64,000 nucleotides of DNA, from the NCBI RefSeq assembly GCF_001190945.1, contig NZ_CP011112.1, positions 4,092,001 to 4,156,000 on the forward strand, read 5' to 3'. Made by a program: the position numbers and the translations under genes. Below, piece after piece: positions 48,688 to 57,362 of this stretch. How positions within the stretch are numbered: the first letter of the stretch is position 1; each line of letters opens with the position of its first letter. The stretch is from Luteipulveratus mongoliensis (GTDB taxonomy: Bacteria; Actinomycetota; Actinomycetes; Actinomycetales; Dermatophilaceae). The notes below the pieces were generated by a model. The model did not search any database. It saw only the letters and a list, made by a program, of their open reading frames with translations, and was not told the origin of the DNA.

Positions 48688-50052
48688 ATGGACGCTGTCG
48701 CCCCAGCCGGCCAACCACAGCCGCGCCACGCCCGTCTCAGCCGCCGGGTGGTGCTCGCAGGCGGTCTTGGCGGACTGGCCGCCGCGACGCTCACCGGCTG
48801 CGGATCCCCCGTCGCGACGGGGCTCGTCGGCGCCGCTCCCCCAGCCGATCGACTGACGTACTGGAGCCTGTTCACCGGCGGTGACGGCGACAACATGAAG
48901 CTGATGCAGAAGGCGTACAGCAGGTCCCACCGCAACGTCTCCCTCAGCCCCTCGATCCTCGCCTGGGGCACGCCGTACTACACCAAGCTCGCCCTCGCGA
49001 CGGCCGGTCACCAGCCGCCCGACGTGGCCGTCGTGCACCTCTCCCGGCTGCAGACGCTGGCTCAGGCCGACCTCCTGTCGGACCTCCCGGCCCAGGAGAT
49101 GACCAGCGAGGGGATGCCGGCGTCGGACTTCACGCCGGCCGCGCTCACGAAGGCGACCTACGACGACAAGCTCTACGCGGTGCCTCTCGATACGCACCCG
49201 TTCGTCATGTACTACAACCTCGACATCTGCCGGAGGGCCGGCCTGCTCGACGCGAGCGGCCAGCTCAAGCCCATCGAGGGGCCCACAGAGCTGACCGCGG
49301 CATTTCGGGCGGCGCAGAAGGTCACCGGCAGCTACGGCGCCGTCATCGCCGTCACCAATGACCCGTCGACCAACTGGCGCTGGTTCGCGACCCTGTACTA
49401 CCAGCTCGGCGGCACCGTCATCGGCGATTCCGGTGCCACCCTGACACTCGACGACGACAAGGCCGCTCAGGCCCTGTCCTTCATGCAGAGCCTGACTAAG
49501 AGCGGCCTGATGCCCAAGAGCATCGACGGACCTGGTGTCACCTCATTGTTCAGCAGCGGCAAGGCGGGCTTCCTGCTCGACGGAGAGTGGGCGATGCCGA
49601 CCTACAAAGCCACGCCGCTGAAGTTCAGCATCGTCCCGGTGCCCAAGGTGTTCGGTCCCAAGCAGGTGGCGTTCGCCGACAGCCACGCCCTCGTGATTCC
49701 CAAGAACAGCGCGATGAGTCACGAGAAGCGTTCTCTCGCCTTGGGATTCATCAAGTCGCTGCTGCAGAGCAGCCTCACCTGGGCGCAGGGCGGGCACATC
49801 CCCGCCTACCTCCCGGTCCAGCAGAGCGCGAGCTTTCGCAACCTCAAGCCTCAGTCGTCGTACGCCGCCGCCGCCTTGAGCGCCGAGTACGACCCACCCG
49901 GCTGGTACTCCGGCGCCGGGAGTCAGTTCGAGAACGTCGTCGGCGCCGCTGTGGCCAGCAGCCAGTCGGTGACGACCACGCCCGCAGCCGCGGTGCGGGC
50001 CATCCGGTCTGGTCTGACTCCTTACACCAGCGCCAAGCCGCCGGTGAGCTGA
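48688..50052 (+). CDS. Sugar ABC transporter substrate-binding lipoprotein (CUT1)
   Basis: 454 aa from ATG at 48688 with AAGGAGG upstream. Tat-like signal (LSRRVVLAGGLGG) with lipobox LTGC (Cys38). Solute-binding family 1 fold (YAVPLDTHPFVMYYNLDIC, GKAGFLLDGEWAMPTYK). First gene of an importer operon controlled by the operator at 48633-48658 and probably feeding the GH2 enzyme encoded in the divergent unit. Confidence 0.93.
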   Translation: MDAVAPAGQPQPRHARLSRRVVLAGGLGGLAAATLTGCGSPVATGLVGAAPPADRLTYWSLFTGGDGDNMKLMQKAYSRSHRNVSLSPSILAWGTPYYTKLALATAGHQPPDVAVVHLSRLQTLAQADLLSDLPAQEMTSEGMPASDFTPAALTKATYDDKLYAVPLDTHPFVMYYNLDICRRAGLLDASGQLKPIEGPTELTAAFRAAQKVTGSYGAVIAVTNDPSTNWRWFATLYYQLGGTVIGDSGATLTLDDDKAAQALSFMQSLTKSGLMPKSIDGPGVTSLFSSGKAGFLLDGEWAMPTYKATPLKFSIVPVPKVFGPKQVAFADSHALVIPKNSAMSHEKRSLALGFIKSLLQSSLTWAQGGHIPAYLPVQQSASFRNLKPQSSYAAAALSAEYDPPGWYSGAGSQFENVVGAAVASSQSVTTTPAAAVRAIRSGLTPYTSAKPPVS

Positions 50053-50066
50053 CGGAAGGCACAGCC

Positions 50067-51017
50067 ATGGCAACGACAGTCATCGACGACCCGGCCGGCA
50101 TGGTGGCGCAGGCCCGACCGACCAAGAAGATCCGCGCCGGTCGCGACGAGCACCGGGCCGGCTGGTGGTTCAGCGCACCGTTCCTTGTGCTCTACCTGCT
50201 GTTCCTCATCGGGCCGGCGCTCTACGGCGTGGTGATGAGCTTCTTCAACTCCACCTCCGTGCGACCCGGCCTCGGCGAGTACGTCGGGCTCCAGAACTAC
50301 CGAGACATCTTCGGCAGCAGCGACTTCTGGGCCTCGATGGGCCACACCCTGTGGTTCACGGTCCTCACGGTCCCGCCGCTGGTCGTGATCGCGTTCGTGC
50401 TGGCCATCCTGACCGAGCGCGTGGTGCGCGGCCGGTCCTTCTTCCGGTTCATCTTCTTCGCCCCGTTCGTCATGCCGGCCACCTCGGTGACGCTGATCTT
50501 CACCTGGCTGTACGCCTCGGAGATCGGGCTCGTGCCGCACTGGCTCGACAAGCTCGGGATCACCTCGCCCAACCTTCTCGGCGAGACGAAGTGGGCGTTC
50601 ATCTCCGTTGCGGTGCTGACGATCTGGTGGACCGTCGGCTTCAACTTCGTGCTGTTCCTGGCTGGGCTGCAGGACGTGTCGCGCGACGTCTACGAGGCGG
50701 CCGCCATCGACGGCGCCTCTCCCCTGCGGACGATGTGGTCGGTCACGCTTCCGCTGCTGCGGCCCACGATCGTGCTCGTCACGATGCTGCAGATCCTGGC
50801 CAGCCTGCAGATCTTCAATCAGATGTATCTGATGACAGGGGGCGGTCCCGGCACGTCGACCAGACCGGTCATGGAGTTCATCTACGACGTCGGGTTCTCC
50901 GACTACCGAGCCGGGTACGCCGCGGCGGCCACGATGGTCTACTTCGCCGTCGTCCTCATCGTCTCGATCATCTGGTACGCGCTGCAGCGCTACTCCCGCA
51001 AAGGAGTTCGGGCATGA
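50067..51017 (+). CDS. Sugar ABC transporter permease (CUT1, MalF-like)
   Basis: 316 aa from ATG at 50067 (GGAAGG upstream). Six membrane helices; EAA loop DVYEAAAIDGASPLRTMWSV at about 212-232; typical LMTGGGPGTSTRPVMEFIYD. Fourteen bases after the binding-protein stop. Confidence 0.93.
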   Translation: MATTVIDDPAGMVAQARPTKKIRAGRDEHRAGWWFSAPFLVLYLLFLIGPALYGVVMSFFNSTSVRPGLGEYVGLQNYRDIFGSSDFWASMGHTLWFTVLTVPPLVVIAFVLAILTERVVRGRSFFRFIFFAPFVMPATSVTLIFTWLYASEIGLVPHWLDKLGITSPNLLGETKWAFISVAVLTIWWTVGFNFVLFLAGLQDVSRDVYEAAAIDGASPLRTMWSVTLPLLRPTIVLVTMLQILASLQIFNQMYLMTGGGPGTSTRPVMEFIYDVGFSDYRAGYAAAATMVYFAVVLIVSIIWYALQRYSRKGVRA

Positions 51018-51871
51018 CAACGGCCAGCAGCAACGCACTGGACTACAACGGACGCTCGCGAGCGTTCAAGACCTTCTCGCTCCTGACGCTCCTCGTGTTC
51101 GCCCTCATCTGGGTGGTGCCGCTGCTGTTCGCGGTCACGACGTCGCTCAAGCCCGAGGGTGAGATCGCGGCCAACCCGACCAGCTGGTGGAGCTCACACT
51201 TCTCCTTCGACGCCTACTCCAAGGTCATCGACAACACGCCGATCATGACCTGGTACCTCAACAGCCTGATCATCGCGGCGCTCACGGTCGTCATCACCCT
51301 GCTGGTGACCTCGATGCTCGGGTTCGCGCTGTCTCAGACTCGGTTCAGCGGCCGCGGCGCGGTCTTCGGTCTCGTCCTCGCGGGCCTGCTGCTGCCCGGT
51401 CAGATCCTGGTGCTCCCGCTCTACCAGATGATCCAGGGCATGCATCTGCTCAACACCTACTGGGCGATGGCGATCCCTGCCGCCGCGGCACCCATTGCGG
51501 TGTTCATCTTCGAGTCGTTCTTCTCGGGCCTGCCGCGCGATCTCGTCGAGGCGGCGCGCATGGACGGCGCTTCCTGGTGGACGATCTACTGGCGCGTCTG
51601 CGTGCCACTGTGCCGCCCAGCGATCTCCGCCGTCGCGATCTTCACTTTCGTGACCAGCTGGAACAACTTCCTGTGGCCACTGCTGGTGATGAGCAACGTC
51701 AACCAGATGACGATCCCGGTCGGAATGGCAACGGTGCAAGGCGGATTCGGCATCATGTACGCCCAGCTCATGGCCACCGCTGTGCTCGGCGCTCTCCCGT
51801 TGTTCGTGGTCTTCATGCTCTTCCAGCGACGGATCGTCGAGGGCGTCGCCAACACGGGCATCAAGCAGTAA
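51014..51871 (+). CDS. Sugar ABC transporter permease (CUT1, MalG-like)
   Basis: 285 aa, four-base overlap with the previous permease. EAA loop DLVEAARMDGASWWTIYWRV at about 178-198, ending FQRRIVEGVANTGIKQ, a common MalG-type ending. As in the other two systems, no ATPase gene follows. Confidence 0.93.
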   Translation: MTTASSNALDYNGRSRAFKTFSLLTLLVFALIWVVPLLFAVTTSLKPEGEIAANPTSWWSSHFSFDAYSKVIDNTPIMTWYLNSLIIAALTVVITLLVTSMLGFALSQTRFSGRGAVFGLVLAGLLLPGQILVLPLYQMIQGMHLLNTYWAMAIPAAAAPIAVFIFESFFSGLPRDLVEAARMDGASWWTIYWRVCVPLCRPAISAVAIFTFVTSWNNFLWPLLVMSNVNQMTIPVGMATVQGGFGIMYAQLMATAVLGALPLFVVFMLFQRRIVEGVANTGIKQ

Positions 51872-51931
51872 AGGCCAGACGCTGACGGCCAGCGCGACCC
51901 CAAGGGGACATCAGGCGTACCCATGATGTTG

Positions 51932-51944
51932 GCCAAGGCTTGGC
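51932..51944. repeat. Inverted repeat upstream of secreted protease gene
   Basis: GCCAAG-G-CTTGGC, perfect six-base arms around one base, 75 bp before the protease start. Could be an operator; nothing else supports that. Confidence 0.4.
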
Positions 51945-52019
51945 AAGATGCGTTGACCCGGTTGTCCACGGATCGAGACGGTGAAGCCATCCCCGATCCG
52001 CGAAACCAGGAGACCCACC

Positions 52020-52901
52020 GTGCCTTCCCGCCGTTCCGCCGCCCGTCTCGCCGCCGCAGCCGCACTTGGATTGGCGAGTCTTGCCGGTCCTGTCGCCACC
52101 GCCGGAGCGGACGACAGTCCCGCGGCCAAGCCGAACACCGTGGATCGCCTGAAGGCAGCGGATCTCGCCTCGACGATCAAGCTCGACAACTGCTCCGCCA
52201 GCCTGGTGCGCTTCCCCACCTCCAAGGACACCGACCAGGCGATGATGCTGACCAACGGTCACTGCTACGAGGGTGGATTCCCCGCCGCCGGTGAGGTCAT
52301 CGTCGACCAGCCGAGCTCGCGTGACGGCAGCCTCCTGGACGCCTCTGGCAACGAGGTCGCCTCGGTCCAGGCCGACCGTCTCCTCTACGCGACGATGACG
52401 GGCACCGACACCTCGCTCTACCGCCTCACCGACACCTACGCCGACATCAAGAGCAGCGCCAACAGCACCGCGCTCACGATCTCCGACAGCAAGCCCGCCG
52501 ACAAGAGCAAGATCTCGATCCCGTCGGCGTACTGGAACAAGACCTACACCTGCTCGGTCAACGGCTTCGTCGGGACACTGCGCGAGGGCGACTGGGAGTG
52601 GAAGGACTCGATCCGCTACACCTTCCCCGACGACGGCTGCCAGACGATCCACGGCACCTCGGGCTCGCCGATCATCGACGACAGCTCGCTGGAGATCGTC
52701 GGCGTCAACAATACGGGCAACGACGACGGCGAGATGTGCACGGAGAACAACCCGTGCGAGGTCAACGAGGACGGCACGACCAGCGCGACCAAGGGCCAGA
52801 ACTACGGCCAGGAGACCTACTGGTTCACCACCTGCGTGGCCGACGACAACACCCTCGACCTCACCAAGGAAGGCTGCCTGCTGACCAAGCCGGCCAGCTG
52901 A
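52020..52901 (+). CDS. Secreted S1 family serine protease
   Basis: 293 aa from GTG at 52020, which has AGGAG eight bases upstream and begins a clear Sec signal (RRSAARLAAAAALGLASLAG, cleavage near ATAGA-DD). An upstream GTG would add residues ahead of the signal. Catalytic triad His81 (MLTNGHCYEG), Asp130 (TGTDTSLYRL) and Ser214 (HGTSGSPII). Several Cys residues (58, 82, 179, 207 and a C-terminal group) suggest disulfides. Extracellular trypsin-fold protease; specificity unknown. Ends before a strong terminator. Confidence 0.88.
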   Translation: MPSRRSAARLAAAAALGLASLAGPVATAGADDSPAAKPNTVDRLKAADLASTIKLDNCSASLVRFPTSKDTDQAMMLTNGHCYEGGFPAAGEVIVDQPSSRDGSLLDASGNEVASVQADRLLYATMTGTDTSLYRLTDTYADIKSSANSTALTISDSKPADKSKISIPSAYWNKTYTCSVNGFVGTLREGDWEWKDSIRYTFPDDGCQTIHGTSGSPIIDDSSLEIVGVNNTGNDDGEMCTENNPCEVNEDGTTSATKGQNYGQETYWFTTCVADDNTLDLTKEGCLLTKPAS

Positions 52902-52913
52902 CCCCACGCACTC

Positions 52914-52947
52914 AGAGCCCGGCCGCACCCTCCTGCGGCCGGGCTCT
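52914..52947 (+). terminator. Terminator after protease gene
   Basis: Perfect 14-bp arms (52914-52927, AGAGCCCGGCCGCA, and 52934-52947) with six-base loop CCCTCC, 12 bp after the stop. Confidence 0.85.
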
Positions 52948-52984
52948 GCCATGCCCTCGACTACCCCGGTCTCGGCACTTCGGG

Positions 52985-53014
52985 TTGACGTGACTCAAAG
53001 GGGTGTTAGAGTCA
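52985..53014 (+). promoter_or_regulatory. NAD operon promoter with embedded NrtR-type operator
   Basis: -35 TTGACG (52985-52990), 16-bp spacer, -10 TAGAGT (53007-53012). Inverted repeat TGACTC (52991-52996) and GAGTCA (53009-53014) spans the spacer, its right arm covering the -10. A regulator bound here would block RNA polymerase. The repeat is seen; binding by the adjacent NrtR is inferred from position. Confidence 0.7.
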
Positions 53015-53038
53015 TCTCAACCTTAAGGAGGAGGTGGC

Positions 53039-53734
53039 ATGGAACGCATCGATCTGGCGGTGTCCACCGTGATCTTCGCGCTGCGCCCCGAGCCGCACCG
53101 CGACCTGATGACGCTGCGGCTCCCCCTCGTCCGCCGCATCCGTGAGCCGTACGAAGGTCGCTGGGCTCTCCCCGGCGGGCTCCTCTCCCCCGACCGGGAC
53201 CTGGAGTCGTCCGCGCGCGCCACCCTCGTCCGTACGACGGGGCTCACCCCTCGCTATCTCGAGCAGCTCTACGCGTTCGGCGGTCTCGACCGCTCGGCCG
53301 TGGAGACCGGCCGCGTCGTCTCGATCGTCTACTGGGCGCTCGTCCACGCTGATGAGGTGGCCCAGGCCATCGACAGCGACAACGTCGAGTGGTTCGCCGT
53401 CGACGACCTGCCCGAGCTGGCCTTCGACCACCGCACGATCGTCGACTACGCCGTGTGGCGGCTGCGCAACAAGATGGAGTACTCCCGCATCGCGCACGGA
53501 TTCCTCGGCGAGACGTTCACGCTCGCCCAGCTGCGCCAGGTGCACGAGGCCGTCCGCGGGTCCGCTCTCGACCCGGCCAACTTCCGGCGCCAGATCCTGG
53601 CCTCGGACGCCATCGAGGACACCGGCCGCCGGCTCACCGGCACCAGTCACCGACCACCTCGCCTCTACCGCTACAACACCGCAGTACAGCTGGCCGACCA
53701 CGGCCCGCTGACGCCTTCGAAGGAGCAGGCATGA
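53039..53734 (+). CDS. nrtR: NrtR-type transcriptional regulator of NAD synthesis (Nudix-like + winged helix)
   Basis: 231 aa. The N-terminal ~145 residues have a Nudix fold, but the box GGLLSPDRDLESSARATLVR followed by TTGL has lost the catalytic REx2EE glutamates, as expected for NrtR, which senses ADP-ribose/NAD-related ligands instead of hydrolysing them. The C-terminal ~70 residues (EYSRIAHGFLGETFTLAQLR) form the winged-helix DNA-binding domain. It heads the nadABC operon, overlapping nadA by four bases. Strong AAGGAGGAGG ribosome binding site. Confidence 0.9.
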   Translation: MERIDLAVSTVIFALRPEPHRDLMTLRLPLVRRIREPYEGRWALPGGLLSPDRDLESSARATLVRTTGLTPRYLEQLYAFGGLDRSAVETGRVVSIVYWALVHADEVAQAIDSDNVEWFAVDDLPELAFDHRTIVDYAVWRLRNKMEYSRIAHGFLGETFTLAQLRQVHEAVRGSALDPANFRRQILASDAIEDTGRRLTGTSHRPPRLYRYNTAVQLADHGPLTPSKEQA

Positions 53735-54987
53735 CATCCGTCAATGTCGCCATCACCACGCGTCCCGGCAGCAGCTGTGACACCGAGCTGGCCAAGGGTC
53801 CGTGGGAGTTCGACCTCGCGCCGGGCTACGGCCCCGGCGCCTCCGAGGACGACGCCATCCCCGAGCCGGTGACGCGACCCGGCCAGCTGCCGACGGCGTA
53901 CCAGCGCATGGACGAGAGCGAGCTGCACGAGCGAATCCGCAACGCCAAGAAGGCTCTTGGCGACAAGCTCGTCATCCTCGGGCACTTCTACCAGCGCGAC
54001 GAGGTCGTCCAGTACGCCGACTTCGTGGGTGACTCCTTCCAGCTCGCCAATGCGGCGCTCACCAAGCCGGACGCCGAGACGATCGTCTTCTGCGGTGTGC
54101 ACTTCATGGCCGAGACCGCCGACATCCTGGCTCGGCCGGAGCAGCGCGTGATCCTGCCCAACCTCGCGGCCGGCTGCTCGATGGCCGACATGGCCGACGA
54201 GGACTCGGTCGAGGCCGCGTGGGAAGACCTGATGGAGGTCTACGGTGACGAGCCCGCGGCCGACGGTCGGCAAGCCGTCATCCCGGTGACCTACATGAAC
54301 TCCTCGGCCGCGTTGAAGGCGTTCTGCGGCAAGCACGGCGGCATCGTCTGCACGTCGTCCAACGCCTCGACCGTGCTGGAGTGGGCGTTCGAGCGCGGCC
54401 AGCGGGTGCTGTTCTTCCCCGACCAACACCTGGGCCGCAACACCGCCAAGGCGATGGGCATCAGCACCGACGACATGCCGATGTGGAACCCGCGTAAGCC
54501 TCTCGGCGGCAACACCGAGGACGACCTGCTGAGCGCGAAAGTCATTCTGTGGCACGGCTTCTGCTCAGTGCACAAGCGCTTCACGGTCGACCAGGTGGCG
54601 CAGGCGCGAGCGGACTATCCCGGGGTGCGAGTCATCGTCCATCCCGAGTGCCCGATGCCGGTCGTCGACGCCGCCGACGAGGCCGGCTCGACCGACTACA
54701 TCCGCAAGGCGATCGACGGCGGCAAGGCTGGCGATGTCTTCGCGATCGGCACCGAGATCAACATGGTCAACCGGTTGCAGGCCGAGCACCCCGAGATGAC
54801 GATCTTCTGTCTCGACCCAGTGATCTGCCCCTGCTCGACGATGTACCGCATCCACCCGGGCTACCTCGCCTGGACCCTCGACGGCCTCGTCGAGGGTGAG
54901 GTCCGCAACGAGATCGTCGTCGCCGACGACGTCGCCACCCACGCCAAGGTCGCGCTCGAGCGCATGCTCGCCGCGAAGCCCTCCTGA
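53731..54987 (+). CDS. nadA: Quinolinate synthase A
   Basis: Condenses iminoaspartate with dihydroxyacetone phosphate to quinolinate, using a [4Fe-4S] cluster. 418 aa. Probable cluster ligands are Cys149 (NLAAGCSMADM), Cys278 (WHGFCSVHKRF) and Cys366 (VICPCSTMYRI). Substrate-binding GHFYQRDEVVQYADFVGDS at about 84-102 and VTYMNSSAALKA. The first ~45 residues are a non-conserved extension. ATG overlaps the nrtR stop. The cluster requirement fits the cysteine desulfurase gene downstream. Confidence 0.97.
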   Translation: MTSVNVAITTRPGSSCDTELAKGPWEFDLAPGYGPGASEDDAIPEPVTRPGQLPTAYQRMDESELHERIRNAKKALGDKLVILGHFYQRDEVVQYADFVGDSFQLANAALTKPDAETIVFCGVHFMAETADILARPEQRVILPNLAAGCSMADMADEDSVEAAWEDLMEVYGDEPAADGRQAVIPVTYMNSSAALKAFCGKHGGIVCTSSNASTVLEWAFERGQRVLFFPDQHLGRNTAKAMGISTDDMPMWNPRKPLGGNTEDDLLSAKVILWHGFCSVHKRFTVDQVAQARADYPGVRVIVHPECPMPVVDAADEAGSTDYIRKAIDGGKAGDVFAIGTEINMVNRLQAEHPEMTIFCLDPVICPCSTMYRIHPGYLAWTLDGLVEGEVRNEIVVADDVATHAKVALERMLAAKPS

Positions 54988-54996
54988 GGAGTCACC

Positions 54997-56508
54997 GTGA
55001 GCTCAATCATCATCATTGGCAGCGGTGTTGCCGGTATGACAGCCGCCCTTGAGGCTGCGCCCGGGCACGACGTCACGCTGATCACCAAGGCGGACCTGGA
55101 CGAGAGCAACACCCGCTACGCCCAGGGCGGCGTCGCCGTCGTCTCCACGCCGGACGACAGCGTCGAGAGCCACGTGCAGGACACGCTGACCGCCGGCGCC
55201 GGCCTCAGTGACATCGACACCGCAACGGTGCTGTGCGCCGGCGGGCCGGAGGCCGTGCAGCGCCTCATCGATCGCGGTGTCGAGTTCGACCGCGACCAGA
55301 CGGGCGGTCTCGCGCACGGGCTCGAGGCCGCGCACGCGCACGCTCGGATCCTGCACGCCGGCGGGGACGCCACCGGGGCCGCGATCGCGTACGCCCTCAT
55401 CGACCGGCTACGCGACAGCGGCGTACGAGTCCTCACCAACACCACCGTGACCGAGCTCGTACGCACCGGCGACGCCGTCACCGGGGTTCGGCTCCTCGGC
55501 GGCGAGGATCTGTCCGCCGATGCCGTCGTCCTCGCGACCGGTGGCGCGGGACAGCTGTACCCGTTCACGACCAACCCCGATGTCGCCACCGGAGACGGCG
55601 TGGCTCTTGCCCTTCGCGCCGGCGCCGTGGCCTCGGATCTCGAGCTCTACCAGTTCCATCCGACCTCGCTCGACACCCCGGACTCCTTCCTCATCTCCGA
55701 GGCGGTCCGCGGCGAGGGCGCCGTCCTGATCGACGCCGATGGCAACCGCTTCATGACCGAGGTCCACCCGGACGCCGAGCTCGCGCCTCGCGATGTCGTG
55801 GCCCGTGGCATCGCCGCTCAGATGGCCAAGCAGCCCGGCACGCCTGTGCGGCTGGACGCCACGGCCAAGGGCGCTGCCTTCCTCGCGAAGCGCTTCCCGA
55901 CCATCGACGCTGCCTGTCGCGCAAGGGGATTCGAGTGGGACACCACTCCCATTCCGGTCACACCGGCGGCCCACTACTACATGGGCGGGGTCCGTACCGA
56001 CTCCTGGGGACGCACCAGCCTGTCCGGCCTGTACGCCGTCGGCGAGGCTGCGTGCAACGGCCTGCACGGCGCCAACCGGCTGGCTTCCAACTCCTTGCTC
56101 GAGGGCGCGGTCTACGGCATCCGATGTGTCCAGGCCATCGAGCAGCAGCAGCCGGCCGACGCACCCGACCCGACGTGGTCGGAGCCCATCGAGACCGACC
56201 TGCGCGACCTGCCCGATGCCACGTCCTTTACCCGGGACGAGCTGCAGCACCTGATGTGGGATGCCGCCGGTCTGGTCCGCGACGAGCAGGGGCTGCGCGC
56301 CGCTGCACAGACCCTCCGCTCGTGGCGCACACCCGAGGTCACGGACGCGAAGTCCGCCGAGGACGCCAACCTCCTGCTGCTCGCACGAGCACTCGTGACC
56401 GGCGCTCTCGCCCGTCGCGAGTCCCGGGGTGGGCACTATCGCAGCGACCTTCCCGAGTCCGTTGACCCTGCCCTCCACTCATCGATGAAGGTGGCACAGC
56501 ATGCTTGA
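54997..56508 (+). CDS. nadB: L-aspartate oxidase
   Basis: FAD enzyme oxidising L-aspartate to iminoaspartate for NadA. 503 aa. FAD-binding IIIGSGVAGMTAALEAAPGH at the N-terminus; RYAQGGVAVV, LYQFHPTSLDTPDSFLISEA, and the substrate region AAHYYMGGVRTDSWGRTSLSGL (in parts) match the family. GTG start nine bases after nadA. The C-terminal helical domain ends with RRESRGGHYRSDLPE, characteristic of the family. Confidence 0.97.
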   Translation: MSSIIIIGSGVAGMTAALEAAPGHDVTLITKADLDESNTRYAQGGVAVVSTPDDSVESHVQDTLTAGAGLSDIDTATVLCAGGPEAVQRLIDRGVEFDRDQTGGLAHGLEAAHAHARILHAGGDATGAAIAYALIDRLRDSGVRVLTNTTVTELVRTGDAVTGVRLLGGEDLSADAVVLATGGAGQLYPFTTNPDVATGDGVALALRAGAVASDLELYQFHPTSLDTPDSFLISEAVRGEGAVLIDADGNRFMTEVHPDAELAPRDVVARGIAAQMAKQPGTPVRLDATAKGAAFLAKRFPTIDAACRARGFEWDTTPIPVTPAAHYYMGGVRTDSWGRTSLSGLYAVGEAACNGLHGANRLASNSLLEGAVYGIRCVQAIEQQQPADAPDPTWSEPIETDLRDLPDATSFTRDELQHLMWDAAGLVRDEQGLRAAAQTLRSWRTPEVTDAKSAEDANLLLLARALVTGALARRESRGGHYRSDLPESVDPALHSSMKVAQHA

Positions 56509-57340
56509 GCGTCGACAGATCGAACGCGTCGTCCAGCTCGCCCTTGATGAGGACGCGCCTTCGGGCGACCTGACCTCGGAGACCTTCATCCCCGAGAGTG
56601 CTTCTGCGACAGCGGATCTCGTCGCCCGTGAGCCAGGTGTCTTCGCCGGCACGGAGGTCTTCGAGGTCGCGATGACGGCGTACGACCCGCGCGTCGTGGT
56701 GGACCTGCTGATCGCGGACGGCGAGCGCTTCGAGGCCAAGGACGTGCTCGCCCGGGTGACCGGTCCTGCGCGGGCGGTGCTGCGCTGCGAACGCATTGCG
56801 CTCAACCTCGTGCAACGGATGTCGGCCATCGCGACGCAGACGGCCGCCTACGTCGCCGCGGTCGAGGGCACTCGGGCGCGGGTCGTCGACACTCGGAAGA
56901 CCACACCTGGGCTGCGCGCCCTGGAGCGCCACGCCGTGCGTTGCGGTGGTGGTCACAACCACCGGTTCTCGTTGTCCGATGCGGTGATGGCCAAGGACAA
57001 CCACGTCGCTCTGGTGCCCGACATCACTCGGGCGATCCAGGACGCCCGGGCCGCGCTCCCCCATACGACTCACATCGAGGTCGAGGTCGATCGGATGGAG
57101 CAGATCGAGCCCGTCCTCGCCGGAGGCGTCAACACGATCTTGCTCGACAACTTCTCGGTCGACGAGCTGCGCGCGGGCGTCGCGCAGGTCGCGGGTCGGG
57201 CCATCGTCGAGGCCAGTGGCGGCGTCACGCTGGAGACGATCGGCGACATCGCCCGCACCGGCGTCGACGTGATCTCGGTCGGCGCGCTCACCCACTCCGT
57301 GCGCGCCCTCGATCTCGGCCTGGACGTGAAGGTGTCGTGA
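56501..57340 (+). CDS. nadC: Nicotinate-nucleotide pyrophosphorylase (carboxylating)
   Basis: Converts quinolinate and PRPP to nicotinate mononucleotide. 279 aa. Conserved LDEDAPSGDLTSE, GPARAVLRCERIALNLVQRM, VDTRKTTPGLRALERHAVRCGGGHNHR (in parts), VEVEVDRMEQ and GVDVISVGALTHS. ATG overlaps nadB by eight bases. Its TGA abuts a 10-bp tandem duplication before the next gene. Confidence 0.97.
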   Translation: MLERRQIERVVQLALDEDAPSGDLTSETFIPESASATADLVAREPGVFAGTEVFEVAMTAYDPRVVVDLLIADGERFEAKDVLARVTGPARAVLRCERIALNLVQRMSAIATQTAAYVAAVEGTRARVVDTRKTTPGLRALERHAVRCGGGHNHRFSLSDAVMAKDNHVALVPDITRAIQDARAALPHTTHIEVEVDRMEQIEPVLAGGVNTILLDNFSVDELRAGVAQVAGRAIVEASGGVTLETIGDIARTGVDVISVGALTHSVRALDLGLDVKVS

Positions 57341-57362
57341 CCTACCTTGACCTACTTTGACC
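57338..57362 (+). repeat. 10-bp tandem duplication at nadC/cysteine desulfurase junction
   Basis: Units TGACCTACCT (57338-57347) and TGACCTACTT (57348-57357), followed by TGACC. The first copy includes the nadC stop. With one copy removed, a GTG overlapping the nadC stop would open directly into the desulfurase frame (GTG ACC TAC TTT GAC). Confidence 0.85.

Noticed and set aside
53039-53734. Active Nudix hydrolase
   Set aside because: The Nudix box has lost the catalytic glutamates, a winged-helix domain follows, and the gene heads nadABC; regulator is the better reading.
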